Source of the DNA: Acidobacteriota bacterium
GTDB taxonomy: Bacteria; Acidobacteriota; Blastocatellia; Pyrinomonadales; Pyrinomonadaceae
Direction: 5' to 3'
Length of the DNA stretch: 36,692 nucleotides
Assembly (NCBI GenBank): GCA_003222975.1
Contig: QHXN01000109.1
Location: forward strand, 1 to 36,692
Below, in pieces: positions 7,650 through 15,331 of the stretch (its first letter is position 1; each line of letters opens with the position of its first letter). The notes under the pieces are model-generated. The model was not told where the DNA came from. It saw only the letters and a program-made list of their open reading frames with translations, and did no database searches. Made by a program: the position numbers and the translations under genes.

Positions 7650-9794
7650 ATGAGAAGATTCCCCCTGCCGCTGGCGCTGGTGGCGCTCATGATACCGGCA
7701 TCCATTCCGACCATGGCACAGACACAGACGAACAACAACCTGACCGCGGGCGCTGCCGCGCCCCCCGTCGCGAAGAAGACTCCGCACACCACGGAAGTCC
7801 ACGGCACGACGCTTCGTGACGACTACTTCTGGATGCGCGACAAGAAGAACCCGGAGGTCATCTCCTACCTCGAAGCCGAGAACGCCTACACCGCCGCCGT
7901 GATGAAGCCGACCCAAAGCTTGCAGGACAGGCTCTACAAGGAGATGCTCTCGCGCATCAAGGAGACCGACACGAACGTCCCCTACCCTCTGGGCGGCTAC
8001 CTCTATTACACGCGCACCGAGCAGGGCAAGCAGTACGCGACCTACGCGCGCCGCAAGGGCCAGATGAGCGCGCCCGAAGAAGTCCTGCTTGACCTTAACG
8101 AGATGGTCAAGGGCCACCCCTTCATGGCCGTCGGCGAGTTCGACGTGAGCGCCGACACGAACCTTCTGGCCTACTCGACCGACTCGACCGGCTACCGCGA
8201 GTACACGCTCTACGTCAAAGACCTCCGCGACGGACGGGTGACGGAGGTCGCCGAGCGCTGTTCGAGCGCCGCCTGGTCCAACGACAACCGAACGCTCTTC
8301 TACGTCGTCGACCACCCCGTCAACAAGAATCCTTACCAGCTCTACCGCCACACGGTCGGTCGTGAGGGCGCGGACGAGCTGGTCTATGAGGAGAAGGACG
8401 AGATGTTCGGCATCGGCGTCGAGCGCACGCGCTCGCGCGGCTACATCCTTCTCACCTCCGCGAGCCACACGACGAGCGAGGTGCGCTACCTCTCGGCGGA
8501 CAAGCCCGCCAGCGACTTCCAACTCATCCGCCCGCGCGAGGCCGGTCACGAGTATTACGCGGATCACCACGGCGACCGCTTCTACATCCGCACGAACGAA
8601 AACGGCGCGCGCAACTTCCGGCTCGTCTCCGCGCCCGCGAGCGACCCGCGCAAGGAGAACTGGAAGGAGGTCATCCCGCACCGCCCCGGCGTGATGCTCG
8701 ACTCGGCGGACTTCTTCAAAGACTTCTACGTCATCACGGAGCGCGGCAACGCCACGCCCGTCTTGCGCGTCGTTGACCTCAAGACGGACAAGGGCGTGGA
8801 CATCAAAGTGCCCGAACCGGTCTATTCCATCTCGCTCGGCGCGAACCGCGAGTACGATACGCAGAAGGTTCGCTACAACTACCAGTCCTTCATTACGCCC
8901 TCGTCCGTCTATGACTACGACGTGAAGAGCGGCAAGAGTGAGCTGCTCAAGCAGCAGCCTGTGCTCGGCGGTTACGACCCTTCCGGTTACAAGTCGGAGC
9001 GCGTCTATGCGACCGCCGCCGACGGCACGAAGGTTCCGATCTCGCTCGTCTATAAGAAGGAGTTGAAACTCGACGGCCAGCGCCCCTTGCTGCTGAGCGC
9101 CTACGGCTCCTACGGCATCCCCTCGAACGTCACGTTCAGCAGCGCGCGCCTCTCTCTGCTCGACCGCGGCGTCGTCTTCGCTACCGCGCACATACGCGGC
9201 GGCGGCGACCTCGGCAAGGAGTGGCACGACCAGGGGCGCATGATGTCGAAGAAGAACACCTTCACCGACTTCATCGCCGCCGCCGAGTACCTCGTCAACC
9301 AGAAGTACACCTCGCGCGAACGGCTCGTCATCACGGGCGGCTCGGCGGGCGGCCTCCTGATGGGCGCGGTGACGAACATGCGCCCAGAGCTTTTCAAGGC
9401 CGTCGTCGCCTACGTGCCCTTCGTTGATGTCATCAACACGGAGCTGGACGACACGCTGCCCCTGACGGCGGGCGAGTGGGAGGAGTGGGGCAACCCCGTC
9501 AAGAGCAAGGAGAACTTCGAGTACATGCTCTCCTACTCCCCTTACGACAACGTCGCGGCCAAGCAGTACCCGGCGATGCTCGTCAAGACTTCACTGAACG
9601 ACAGCCAGGTGCTCTTCCACGAGCCGACGAAGTTCGTCGCCAAGCTGCGGGCTATGAAGACAGACAAGAACCCTCTGCTCCTTAAGGTCAACATGGGCGC
9701 GGGCCACGGCGGGGCGTCGGGGCGCTACGACGCGTTGCACGAGGCGGCCTTCGACTACGCCTTCATGCTCACCGAGATGGGCATCACGCAGTAA
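7650..9794 (+). CDS. secreted S9A peptidase, oligopeptidase B-like
   Basis: A 714-aa serine peptidase of the prolyl oligopeptidase family. A signal peptide (MRRFPLPLALVALMIPAS, ending near TMAQ) precedes the N-terminal strand HGTTLRDDYFWMRD, the beta-propeller, and the C-terminal alpha/beta-hydrolase. The catalytic triad is readable: Ser565 in GGSAGG, Asp651 in LNDSQV and His686 in GAGHGG. The segment DTLPLTAGEWEEWGNP is characteristic of oligopeptidase B (trypsin-like cleavage after Lys/Arg of short peptides) rather than of true prolyl endopeptidase. Unlike cytosolic enterobacterial PtrB it should act in the periplasm or outside the cell. The start is the ATG with GGAGG 7 nt upstream; the frame stays open upstream but crosses the promoter. 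A peptide-scavenging role is inferred. Confidence 0.92.
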   Translation: MRRFPLPLALVALMIPASIPTMAQTQTNNNLTAGAAAPPVAKKTPHTTEVHGTTLRDDYFWMRDKKNPEVISYLEAENAYTAAVMKPTQSLQDRLYKEMLSRIKETDTNVPYPLGGYLYYTRTEQGKQYATYARRKGQMSAPEEVLLDLNEMVKGHPFMAVGEFDVSADTNLLAYSTDSTGYREYTLYVKDLRDGRVTEVAERCSSAAWSNDNRTLFYVVDHPVNKNPYQLYRHTVGREGADELVYEEKDEMFGIGVERTRSRGYILLTSASHTTSEVRYLSADKPASDFQLIRPREAGHEYYADHHGDRFYIRTNENGARNFRLVSAPASDPRKENWKEVIPHRPGVMLDSADFFKDFYVITERGNATPVLRVVDLKTDKGVDIKVPEPVYSISLGANREYDTQKVRYNYQSFITPSSVYDYDVKSGKSELLKQQPVLGGYDPSGYKSERVYATAADGTKVPISLVYKKELKLDGQRPLLLSAYGSYGIPSNVTFSSARLSLLDRGVVFATAHIRGGGDLGKEWHDQGRMMSKKNTFTDFIAAAEYLVNQKYTSRERLVITGGSAGGLLMGAVTNMRPELFKAVVAYVPFVDVINTELDDTLPLTAGEWEEWGNPVKSKENFEYMLSYSPYDNVAAKQYPAMLVKTSLNDSQVLFHEPTKFVAKLRAMKTDKNPLLLKVNMGAGHGGASGRYDALHEAAFDYAFMLTEMGITQ

Positions 9795-9830
9795 GGCCGA
9801 GCGGGCCTCGCGCGGCGGCGCGATTTTCTG

Positions 9831-9860
9831 TTGACAGGAGCCGCCCGCCTTTTTCATACT
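9831..9860 (+). promoter_or_regulatory. sigma70-like promoter of the GYF/zinc-finger gene
   Basis: A perfect TTGACA (9831-9836), an 18-bp spacer and CATACT (9855-9860, 4 of 6). It implies a long leader of about 280 nt before the ATG at 10149. Confidence 0.45.
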
Positions 9861-9895
9861 GCTTACGTGGCTTTTCGCGAAGCCACGTAAGCAGT
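9858..9895. repeat. 16-bp perfect inverted repeat overlapping a -10 box
   Basis: Arms 9858-9873 and 9880-9895 are exactly complementary with a 6-nt centre. The arm is not built of iterated words. No T-run follows, so it looks more like an operator or leader hairpin than a terminator for the S9 peptidase, which ends at 9794. Confidence 0.8.
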
Positions 9896-10148
9896 TCGCG
9901 TTTCCGCGACGCGCACCGATCAGGCTCCTCCAAGCGATGCGGCTCTGCTGCTCTCACGATTCCTTGTACAGACGATCCAGGGAAAGCTGTTGAGCGTGCG
10001 ACCACGCTCGCAGACTGACGAGGAACAGAGCCGCGAGCGGGGTACTCCCTCCGAAGTAAATGCCGCGCCCCGTAACCGCGGCCCGCTCGCGGCGCTGCCA
10101 GCTTGCCACCGCATCACCTTCTCAAAAAAATTCTCACGGAGTAAAGAG

Positions 10149-11696
10149 ATGAAAGCTGAGAACGAAATCTGGCAGGTCATGTCGCAGGGCGAGGTCTATC
10201 AGGCCGACCTGCCGACGCTGAAGCAGTGGATCGGCGAGGGCGTCGTGCTGCCCACCGACATGGTTCGCAAAGGCGGCCTCAAGTGGATCGAGGCGGAGCG
10301 CGCTCCCGGCTTGCGCCGCGTCTTCACCGGCGAGGAGCAGCCCGCCGCGTTTGAGCCGGCGCTCGCGCCCGCCGCGCTCGACGCGCCGCACGCGCCCGCT
10401 GCCGTCGCGCAGACGCACGCACACGCCGCCGCGCCGCACGCGCCAGCGCGCGCAGCCGCGTGGCCGCAGCCGCGCGCGGCGGAGCAGGTCTTGGGCGAAT
10501 CCGCGCCCGCGGCGTGGGGCGGGCAGCAGTGGGGCGAGCCGGAGTTGAGCGGCGCGCCGTCGCTCGGCTCGGCCTGCCGCTTCCACCCGCAACAGGCGGC
10601 GACCCTCGTGTGCCGCGCCTGTCAAGCGACCTTCTGCCGCGCGTGCCCCAACCAGGTCAGCGCGAGCAGCGTCCTTCTGTGCCCCGTGTGCGGACACTTC
10701 TGCGACCCCCTCGAAACAATCGCCGCGCGGGCGAGCGTTTACGAGCGGCAGAGTTCCGGCTTCGGCCTCGACGACTTCCGGCAGGCGCTCGCCTACCCCT
10801 TCAGTCACCTCGCGAGCCTGCTCGGCGGCGCGGCGCTCTACGGCCTCCTCCTGCTGGCGGGCCTGCGCGCGCAGCTCCTCGCCTGGGCGCTCCTGTTCGG
10901 CTGCATCTCGCTCGTCATCCGCCGCGTCGGCTACGGCAAGCTCGAACGCGACTTCATGCCCGACTTCGGCGACTTCTCTTTCTGGGACGACGTGATAGTC
11001 CCGCTCTTCCTCGGACTCGGCATCACCATTGTCACCGTCGGCCCGACGATCCTGCTCGTCTTAGCGCTCCTGTTCGGCTGGTTTCGCGGCGGCGAGCAGA
11101 CGCCGTTCTCGCTCTCGTCGCCGACGGCGCACGCGACCCGTGCCATCACGCGCGACGACCTGAAGGCGCTCGCCGACGGCGGCACCGCCGAGCAGGAGGC
11201 GGAGCTAGAGAAGAAGGTGCAGGCGATGACGCCGCGCGGGCAGATGGCCGAAGGGGTCAAGCAGTCGGGGGGGGAGGAGAGCACCGCGCTGACGGTCGTC
11301 CGGCAGTTGGTGGCGAGGCCGGGCCTCGTCCTTTTGCTCGCGCTCCTGGCGCTCGGCTGGGCGGTCTTCTACTACCCGATGGCGCTCCTGGTCGCCGGCT
11401 GGACTGAGGACTTCAAGGCGGTCGTCAACCCGCTCGTCGGCCTCGACACGATGCGGCACATGGGGGCGACTTACTTCAAAGCCTTCCTGATGTACCTGGC
11501 CGTGCAGGTCATGAGCTTCTTCGCGGGCGTCGTCGTCGCGCTCCTGACCGCGCCCTTCCAGATGCCCTTCGTCGGCAACGTCCCCGGCAAGTTCATCGGC
11601 GGCGCGATCACCTTCTACACCAGCCTCGTCATCGCCTGCGTCCTCGGCCTCGCCCTCTTCAAGAGCGCCGACCGCCTCGGCCTCGAACTCGTCTGA
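10149..11696 (+). CDS. GYF-like / B-box zinc-finger / multi-pass membrane fusion protein
   Basis: A 515-aa protein in three parts. Residues 1-60 (IWQVMSQGEVYQADLPTLKQ, then WIGEGVVLPTDMVRKGGLKW) look like a GYF_2-type domain. An Ala/Pro/His-rich linker follows. A Cys/His cluster at about 140-180 (CRFHPQQAATLVCRAC, FCRACPNQ, CPVCGHFC) resembles a B-box zinc finger. From about 215 on there are five or six hydrophobic helices resembling a Yip1/DUF-type membrane domain, interrupted by a charged loop (residues 350-390). The ATG at 10149 has GGAG 8 nt upstream. Such fusions are common in acidobacteria but no function is established; a membrane sensor or scaffold is conceivable. Confidence 0.75.
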   Translation: MKAENEIWQVMSQGEVYQADLPTLKQWIGEGVVLPTDMVRKGGLKWIEAERAPGLRRVFTGEEQPAAFEPALAPAALDAPHAPAAVAQTHAHAAAPHAPARAAAWPQPRAAEQVLGESAPAAWGGQQWGEPELSGAPSLGSACRFHPQQAATLVCRACQATFCRACPNQVSASSVLLCPVCGHFCDPLETIAARASVYERQSSGFGLDDFRQALAYPFSHLASLLGGAALYGLLLLAGLRAQLLAWALLFGCISLVIRRVGYGKLERDFMPDFGDFSFWDDVIVPLFLGLGITIVTVGPTILLVLALLFGWFRGGEQTPFSLSSPTAHATRAITRDDLKALADGGTAEQEAELEKKVQAMTPRGQMAEGVKQSGGEESTALTVVRQLVARPGLVLLLALLALGWAVFYYPMALLVAGWTEDFKAVVNPLVGLDTMRHMGATYFKAFLMYLAVQVMSFFAGVVVALLTAPFQMPFVGNVPGKFIGGAITFYTSLVIACVLGLALFKSADRLGLELV

Positions 11697-11714
11697 GGCG
11701 CGGGAAAGAAGTAG

Positions 11715-11817
11715 GCAGACGGCAGGGGCAGGAGGCAGGCAGAAAATTAAAGGCAGCCGGTCATTTTAAGACCCGGCTGCCTTATCGTTTTCACTGCCTC
11801 CTGCCCCTGCCGTCTGC
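11715..11817. terminator. nested double inverted repeat between convergent genes (GGCAGGA family)
   Basis: The outer arms 11715-11738 and 11794-11817 are exactly complementary over 24 bp, built of GGCAGAC/GGCAGGG/GCAGGAG-like 7-nt words. Nested inside is a second stem, AGGCAGCCGG (11751-11760) with CCGGCTGCCT (11773-11782), flanked by A/T-rich bases on both sides and so usable as a bidirectional terminator for the convergent genes ending at 11696 and 11827. The outer family recurs at 16594. Confidence 0.8.
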
Positions 11818-11826
11818 CCCTGTCTT

Positions 11827-12822
11827 TTACTTCGCCGCGGTCGCCGACGCGCCGACATATTCCCAGTGCCAAGGCTCATAATAATAAGGCCGGAATCCGA
11901 AGCGGTCGGCGTTGCGGACGAGCCAGCGATAAACGCTCGTCTGCACCTGCACGGCGCGGTTCGCGTCCTTCGTCTCCACGGGTTCGCCGCCGACGTAGAG
12001 GTCGAGCGCGCGGCCCGTGAAGTGCGGGCTGTTGACGGCCAGTCCCGCGCGGCCTGAGTTCGGCGACTGCCGACGCAACTGCTCCTGGTACTCGCGCGGG
12101 CGAAACGCGGAGACGATCTTGAGGAACTTCTCTTCGGGCGCAAGCTCGCCCGCCGCCGTGTGCCTGAGATTGAGCGAGGGGTCGGCCACTGCGGCGGCGA
12201 TCATGCGCTTGTAGGCCGCGTAGGTCTCGTGCTCAACCTGGCGCAGCTCGTCGGGCCGCGACGTGTCGTAGAAGTCGGACGTGGGCGCGACCATGAGCTG
12301 GTCGGGCCGCGCGTAAGTCTTGTCCTTCAGGCGCGCGCCCTGCCACGCCGAAACCATCTGGTAGAGCGTCTGGTCGTCGAGCACGCCGCTGGACGGCAGG
12401 GCCGTCGCTTTCTGCCAGCGCGCGAGCGCAGAGGCGAAGCCGCCCGTGGCCGAGTCCCTGTCCGTCTCGATCAGGCGCGAGATGAGCGGCTCGTAGATGT
12501 ACCAGCCGCGCTGCTGCTTGCCGCCGAATGCCCAGTCGAGTTCAAACTTGAGAGCCGAGTTGCGCGAGGCCGCGGCGCTGAAGAGCGTCGCGCTTCCGTC
12601 AGATGTAGCGTCAGGCGCGGGCGTCGAGGCCGCGGGAGCGACGCGGCGTTCGCGTATCGCCGCAGTCGGTTGCAGGCCCGACTCGGCGGGTTGGCCCGTC
12701 GAAGCCTTTGAGCTTAAAGCCGACTGGCCGTGGCCCGTCTTCGCGACGAGCGCCGCGAGCGCCAGCAGCGTCGCCAGCGCGACGGAGAACACGACCAAGT
12801 GAGTCTTCTTATGCTTCATCAT
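11827..12822 (-). CDS. VanY-like D-alanyl-D-alanine carboxypeptidase (peptidase M15)
   Basis: A 331-aa exported zinc peptidase. An N-terminal membrane signal (LVVFSVALATLLALAALVA) is followed by a low-complexity Ala/Thr/Ser stretch. A helical peptidoglycan-binding-like segment (ASALARWQKATALPSSGVLD, about 130-150) comes next, then the M15 core: SAFRPREYQEQL, the zinc motif SPHFTGRALDLY (His and Asp ligands) and EPWHWEYVG (Glu and His). The family trims the terminal D-Ala from peptidoglycan stem peptides in the periplasm. The two M15 motifs are complete, so activity is likely. The start is the first of two adjacent ATGs, with only a weak ribosome site. The gene converges on the GYF-protein gene across a double hairpin. 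A vancomycin-resistance role is not suggested because no vanHAX or regulators are nearby. Confidence 0.88.
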   Translation of the reverse strand: MMKHKKTHLVVFSVALATLLALAALVAKTGHGQSALSSKASTGQPAESGLQPTAAIRERRVAPAASTPAPDATSDGSATLFSAAASRNSALKFELDWAFGGKQQRGWYIYEPLISRLIETDRDSATGGFASALARWQKATALPSSGVLDDQTLYQMVSAWQGARLKDKTYARPDQLMVAPTSDFYDTSRPDELRQVEHETYAAYKRMIAAAVADPSLNLRHTAAGELAPEEKFLKIVSAFRPREYQEQLRRQSPNSGRAGLAVNSPHFTGRALDLYVGGEPVETKDANRAVQVQTSVYRWLVRNADRFGFRPYYYEPWHWEYVGASATAAK

Positions 12823-12875
12823 TAAAATGGCGAACCGGAGAAAAGAATTGGGGTGAGGTTGACTGCCCCGCGAAC

Positions 12876-12904
12876 AAAATATCAGATGCCGCCCACCCCG
12901 TCAC
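12876..12904 (-). promoter_or_regulatory. possible promoter of the VanY-like gene
   Basis: On the minus strand GTGACG (12904-12899, 4 of 6) is followed after 17 bp by TATTTT (12881-12876, 4 of 6). It predicts a leader of about 45 nt. It is the only reasonable pair seen in the 290-bp gap to the next gene. Confidence 0.4.
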
Positions 12905-13112
12905 GGTTCGACGCGCGACGCGAATTTTTGCGCCCCTGCCTGCGCGTTTTACCACTCCGCCCCCGTCCGCAAACTTTACGGTCAGGCTGCACGACCGGAC
13001 AGCCGCGACTCTGCTAAACTATCGCCGCCGAGGCCGAAGCCGACAACTCCGAACGAACGGGCCTCGTCGTCAGAGTAGTTCTCGAATCTTTCAAGCACAC
13101 GGAGACGCCAGG

Positions 13113-13328
13113 ATGGCTCTTGAATCGAACAGCGCGGCGTGCGTGTCGCCCACGCTCGTCTTTGAACTCGACAACGGCGGCAGCTTCACCTTCAACTTCC
13201 AGATGAACGGTCGCCTGACGATCATCGGCTTCCAGGAGGGGCGCGTCGTCACAGGCTCGCTCACCGAGGAGCAGGCCGCGGAACTGCGCGACGCCATCAC
13301 CGAGTATATCCACAAGAGGAATGGATGA
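13113..13328 (+). CDS. small conserved-looking hypothetical protein
   Basis: A 71-aa acidic protein that I do not recognise. Its sequence is protein-like: a beta-rich N-terminal half (TLVFELDNGGSFTFNFQ, LTIIGFQEGRVVTG) and a C-terminal helix (TEEQAAELRDAITEYIHKR). The ATG at 13113 has GGAG 8 nt upstream. The frame is open further upstream but in low-quality Arg/Pro-rich sequence, so this start is preferred. No signal peptide or metal site is seen; it is probably cytosolic. It is followed directly by an inverted repeat. Confidence 0.65.
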   Translation: MALESNSAACVSPTLVFELDNGGSFTFNFQMNGRLTIIGFQEGRVVTGSLTEEQAAELRDAITEYIHKRNG

Positions 13329-13332
13329 GGGG

Positions 13333-13416
13333 AAATGATGAATGCGTAATGATGAATGATGAATGAAGACGGGGCATGCCTTTAATTCATCATTCATCAT
13401 TACGCATTCATCATTT
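13333..13416. repeat. heptamer-arm inverted repeat (ATTCATC family), perfect 32-bp stem
   Basis: Arms 13333-13364 and 13385-13416 are exactly complementary over 32 bp with a 20-nt loop. The arm is four 7-nt units (ATTCATC, with one ATTACGC) plus four bases. It begins 5 nt after the stop of the 71-aa gene and ends 47 nt before the VWA gene. It is related to the repeat at 1101. Confidence 0.95.
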
Positions 13417-13463
13417 CTTCTCCGCTTGACCCTTCGCGCGCGCGGGGGGCAAGATTTCAGCGT

Positions 13464-15284
13464 ATGCTTTACAGAGTACCCGCCGCGGCGTCGCCCGCAC
13501 GCGTCCTCCGGCTTAAAAAATCTGTTTGCTCCGTAACGGTTCTGGCGGCGCTGTTCGTGTGCGCGCCGCCGTCCTCGCGCGCGCAGGGCTTCGCGCGCGA
13601 GGTGGACGCACCCGGAAAGTTGGAGCTGCGCGTGAAGAACCGCACGGGGCGCGTCACGGTCGTCGCCGACGACGCTCAGAAGAACGTCTCCATCAGCGCG
13701 ACCTCCGCCGCGGGCCTGCCCGTCGGCGAAAGGGAAGTGCGCGTTTCTTCGGGCGCGGGCGGCGTCCAGATCGAGGTCGAGCGCGAGGGCGCGGGCCGCG
13801 CGGCGGCGGGCGGGAGGAAAGTGACGCTCAGCCCCGCGCAGGTCGAGCGCGAACGCATTGACTTGACAGTGCGCGTGCCCTCACGCGCGCGCGTCTTCGT
13901 CGAGACCGAGGCGGGCGCGGTGGACGTTTTAGGAAACGTCGCGGACGCGACCGTCAAGACCGACACCGGCACGATCCGCGCCGACGTTCCGCTCGACGCG
14001 CTGCGTTACAGCTTCCGCTGGACGCTCAGCCGCCCGCGTTTCTTCAGCGAGGTCGAGCTGCCCAAAGTGAAGTCGAAGCGCGGCGGCAGCTACGAGATCG
14101 CGGGGCGCTTCGGCGACAAGGAGGCGAAGGAGGACGCGCGCGTCCGTTTGGACCTGGAGACGGCGCGGGGCGTCGTGCTCTTCGGCGTCAAGGACGAGGC
14201 CGAGGTGCCCGCAGACCTGCGCGAGCGCCCGCTCACCGAAGCTGCGCGCGCCATCATCCGCAGCGGCGACGCCGAGCTGATTGACACCATCCGCAAGGTC
14301 GCGCCCCGCCTCGTCGGCGAGTACGCCGAGACCCTGCCGCAGCACGCCGGCTCGCCCACGTTCTCCTCGCGCGCAAACCCCTTCGACGTGAAGACGCCCG
14401 CCGGCGCGAGCCTCGCGCGCGTGCAGGCGCGCGTCACCGACCACAACGGGCGCGCAATCAGTGGCCTGACCGCGAAGGACTTCACCGTCGTCGAGGACGG
14501 GGCGGAGCGGCCCGTGCGCGACGTGCAGCCGACAAGCGCGCCCTTCAATCTCATCCTCCTGCTCGACGTTTCGGGCAGCGTCGAGGAGCGGATTGACTTC
14601 ATACGCAAGGCCGCGCTCTCCTTCCTCAACACCGCCGGGCCGCAGGATCGCATCGCCATCATCTCCTTCCGCGACGACGTGCAGCTCGTCTCCGACTTCA
14701 CGACCGACCGGCATCTGCTGACAGAGAGGATCAAAGACATCCAGGCCGGCGGCGCGACCGCGCTCTACGACGCCCTCGGCTACTCGCTCGTTGATACCTT
14801 GAAGCCGCTTCGCGGCGAGCGCACCGGGATAGTCATCCTCTCGGACGGCGACGACAACCGCTCGTTCCTCTCTTTCCCCTCGATACTCGACACCGTTTAC
14901 GAGACCGGCGCGATCATCTACCCGCTCTATCTGCCTTCGGGACTCATCCCCGCGGGGAGCGCGCCCGCGTCGGAGGCGGCGCTCGACCCGACGCGCTCGC
15001 GCTTCCTCGAACTCACGTCGCGCGCCGACGAGGAGGGGCGCAAGCTCGCCGAAGTTTCCGGCGGGACTTACTACCCCATCACGCGCCTCGAACAGTTGCA
15101 GAAGGCTTACGACGATGTGGCCGCGCAGCTCCGCACCGCCTACACCGTCACCTACGAGGCGGGCGGCGGCTCGCGCCGCGACTCGCGCGTCCGCGTCCGC
15201 GTCTCGCGCGAAGGCGCGTCCGTGCGCCTGAGTCCCGCGGTCGGCGTGGCACAGGCGACGTCGAACCCGACCGCCGCGCCGTGA
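13464..15284 (+). CDS. exported VWA-domain protein with beta-repeat N-terminus
   Basis: A 606-aa secreted or periplasmic protein. A signal sequence (VTVLAALFVCAPPSSRAQ) precedes a DUF4097-like beta-rich region (GKLELRVKNRTGRVTVVADD, then repeated strand patterns to about residue 170). A linker with ARVTDHNGRAISGLTAKDF leads into the VWA domain (about 350-590). The metal-ion adhesion site is complete: DVSGS, a downstream Thr (GGATALYD) and LSDGDD. This matches the acidobacterial VWFA-related family; VWA domains bind protein partners through a divalent metal. The ATG at 13464 has no clear Shine-Dalgarno sequence. A second VWA gene follows at 15332. The biological role of this family is not established. 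Confidence 0.85.
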   Translation: MLYRVPAAASPARVLRLKKSVCSVTVLAALFVCAPPSSRAQGFAREVDAPGKLELRVKNRTGRVTVVADDAQKNVSISATSAAGLPVGEREVRVSSGAGGVQIEVEREGAGRAAAGGRKVTLSPAQVERERIDLTVRVPSRARVFVETEAGAVDVLGNVADATVKTDTGTIRADVPLDALRYSFRWTLSRPRFFSEVELPKVKSKRGGSYEIAGRFGDKEAKEDARVRLDLETARGVVLFGVKDEAEVPADLRERPLTEAARAIIRSGDAELIDTIRKVAPRLVGEYAETLPQHAGSPTFSSRANPFDVKTPAGASLARVQARVTDHNGRAISGLTAKDFTVVEDGAERPVRDVQPTSAPFNLILLLDVSGSVEERIDFIRKAALSFLNTAGPQDRIAIISFRDDVQLVSDFTTDRHLLTERIKDIQAGGATALYDALGYSLVDTLKPLRGERTGIVILSDGDDNRSFLSFPSILDTVYETGAIIYPLYLPSGLIPAGSAPASEAALDPTRSRFLELTSRADEEGRKLAEVSGGTYYPITRLEQLQKAYDDVAAQLRTAYTVTYEAGGGSRRDSRVRVRVSREGASVRLSPAVGVAQATSNPTAAP

Positions 15285-15331
15285 GGAGTTAAAAATCCCC
15301 CGACGAAAGTTTCAGCGAACGAGGGGGCGAA

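Larger units (their letters stand above)
9795..10148. other. 354-bp intergenic leader region with several stem-loops
   Basis: It holds a promoter-like pair (9831-9860), a 16-bp perfect palindrome (9858-9895), a tight hairpin GAGCGTG/CACGCTC (9992-9998 and 10003-10009, 4-nt loop) and an 11-bp perfect stem CCGCGAGCGGG/CCCGCTCGCGG (10031-10041 and 10082-10092) around a 40-nt loop. The reading frame of the next gene is open upstream but shows no protein-like features here. A structured 5' leader is likely. Confidence 0.5.

Noticed and set aside
6900..9227. A 775-codon open frame on the minus strand opposite the S9 peptidase gene
   Set aside because: The plus-strand frame has a complete S9 catalytic triad, signal peptide, promoter and ribosome site. 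The antisense frame is Arg/Val/Ala-biased with no recognisable domain, as expected from high G+C third positions.
11827..12822. Assignment of the VanY-like gene to glycopeptide resistance
   Set aside because: No vanH, vanA, vanX or VanRS-like genes are nearby; housekeeping peptidoglycan trimming is the simpler reading.
12823..13112. A tRNA or other RNA gene suggested by GGTTCGA near 12905
   Set aside because: No cloverleaf arms or CCA end could be paired around it; nothing else coherent was seen in this gap except the minus-strand promoter.
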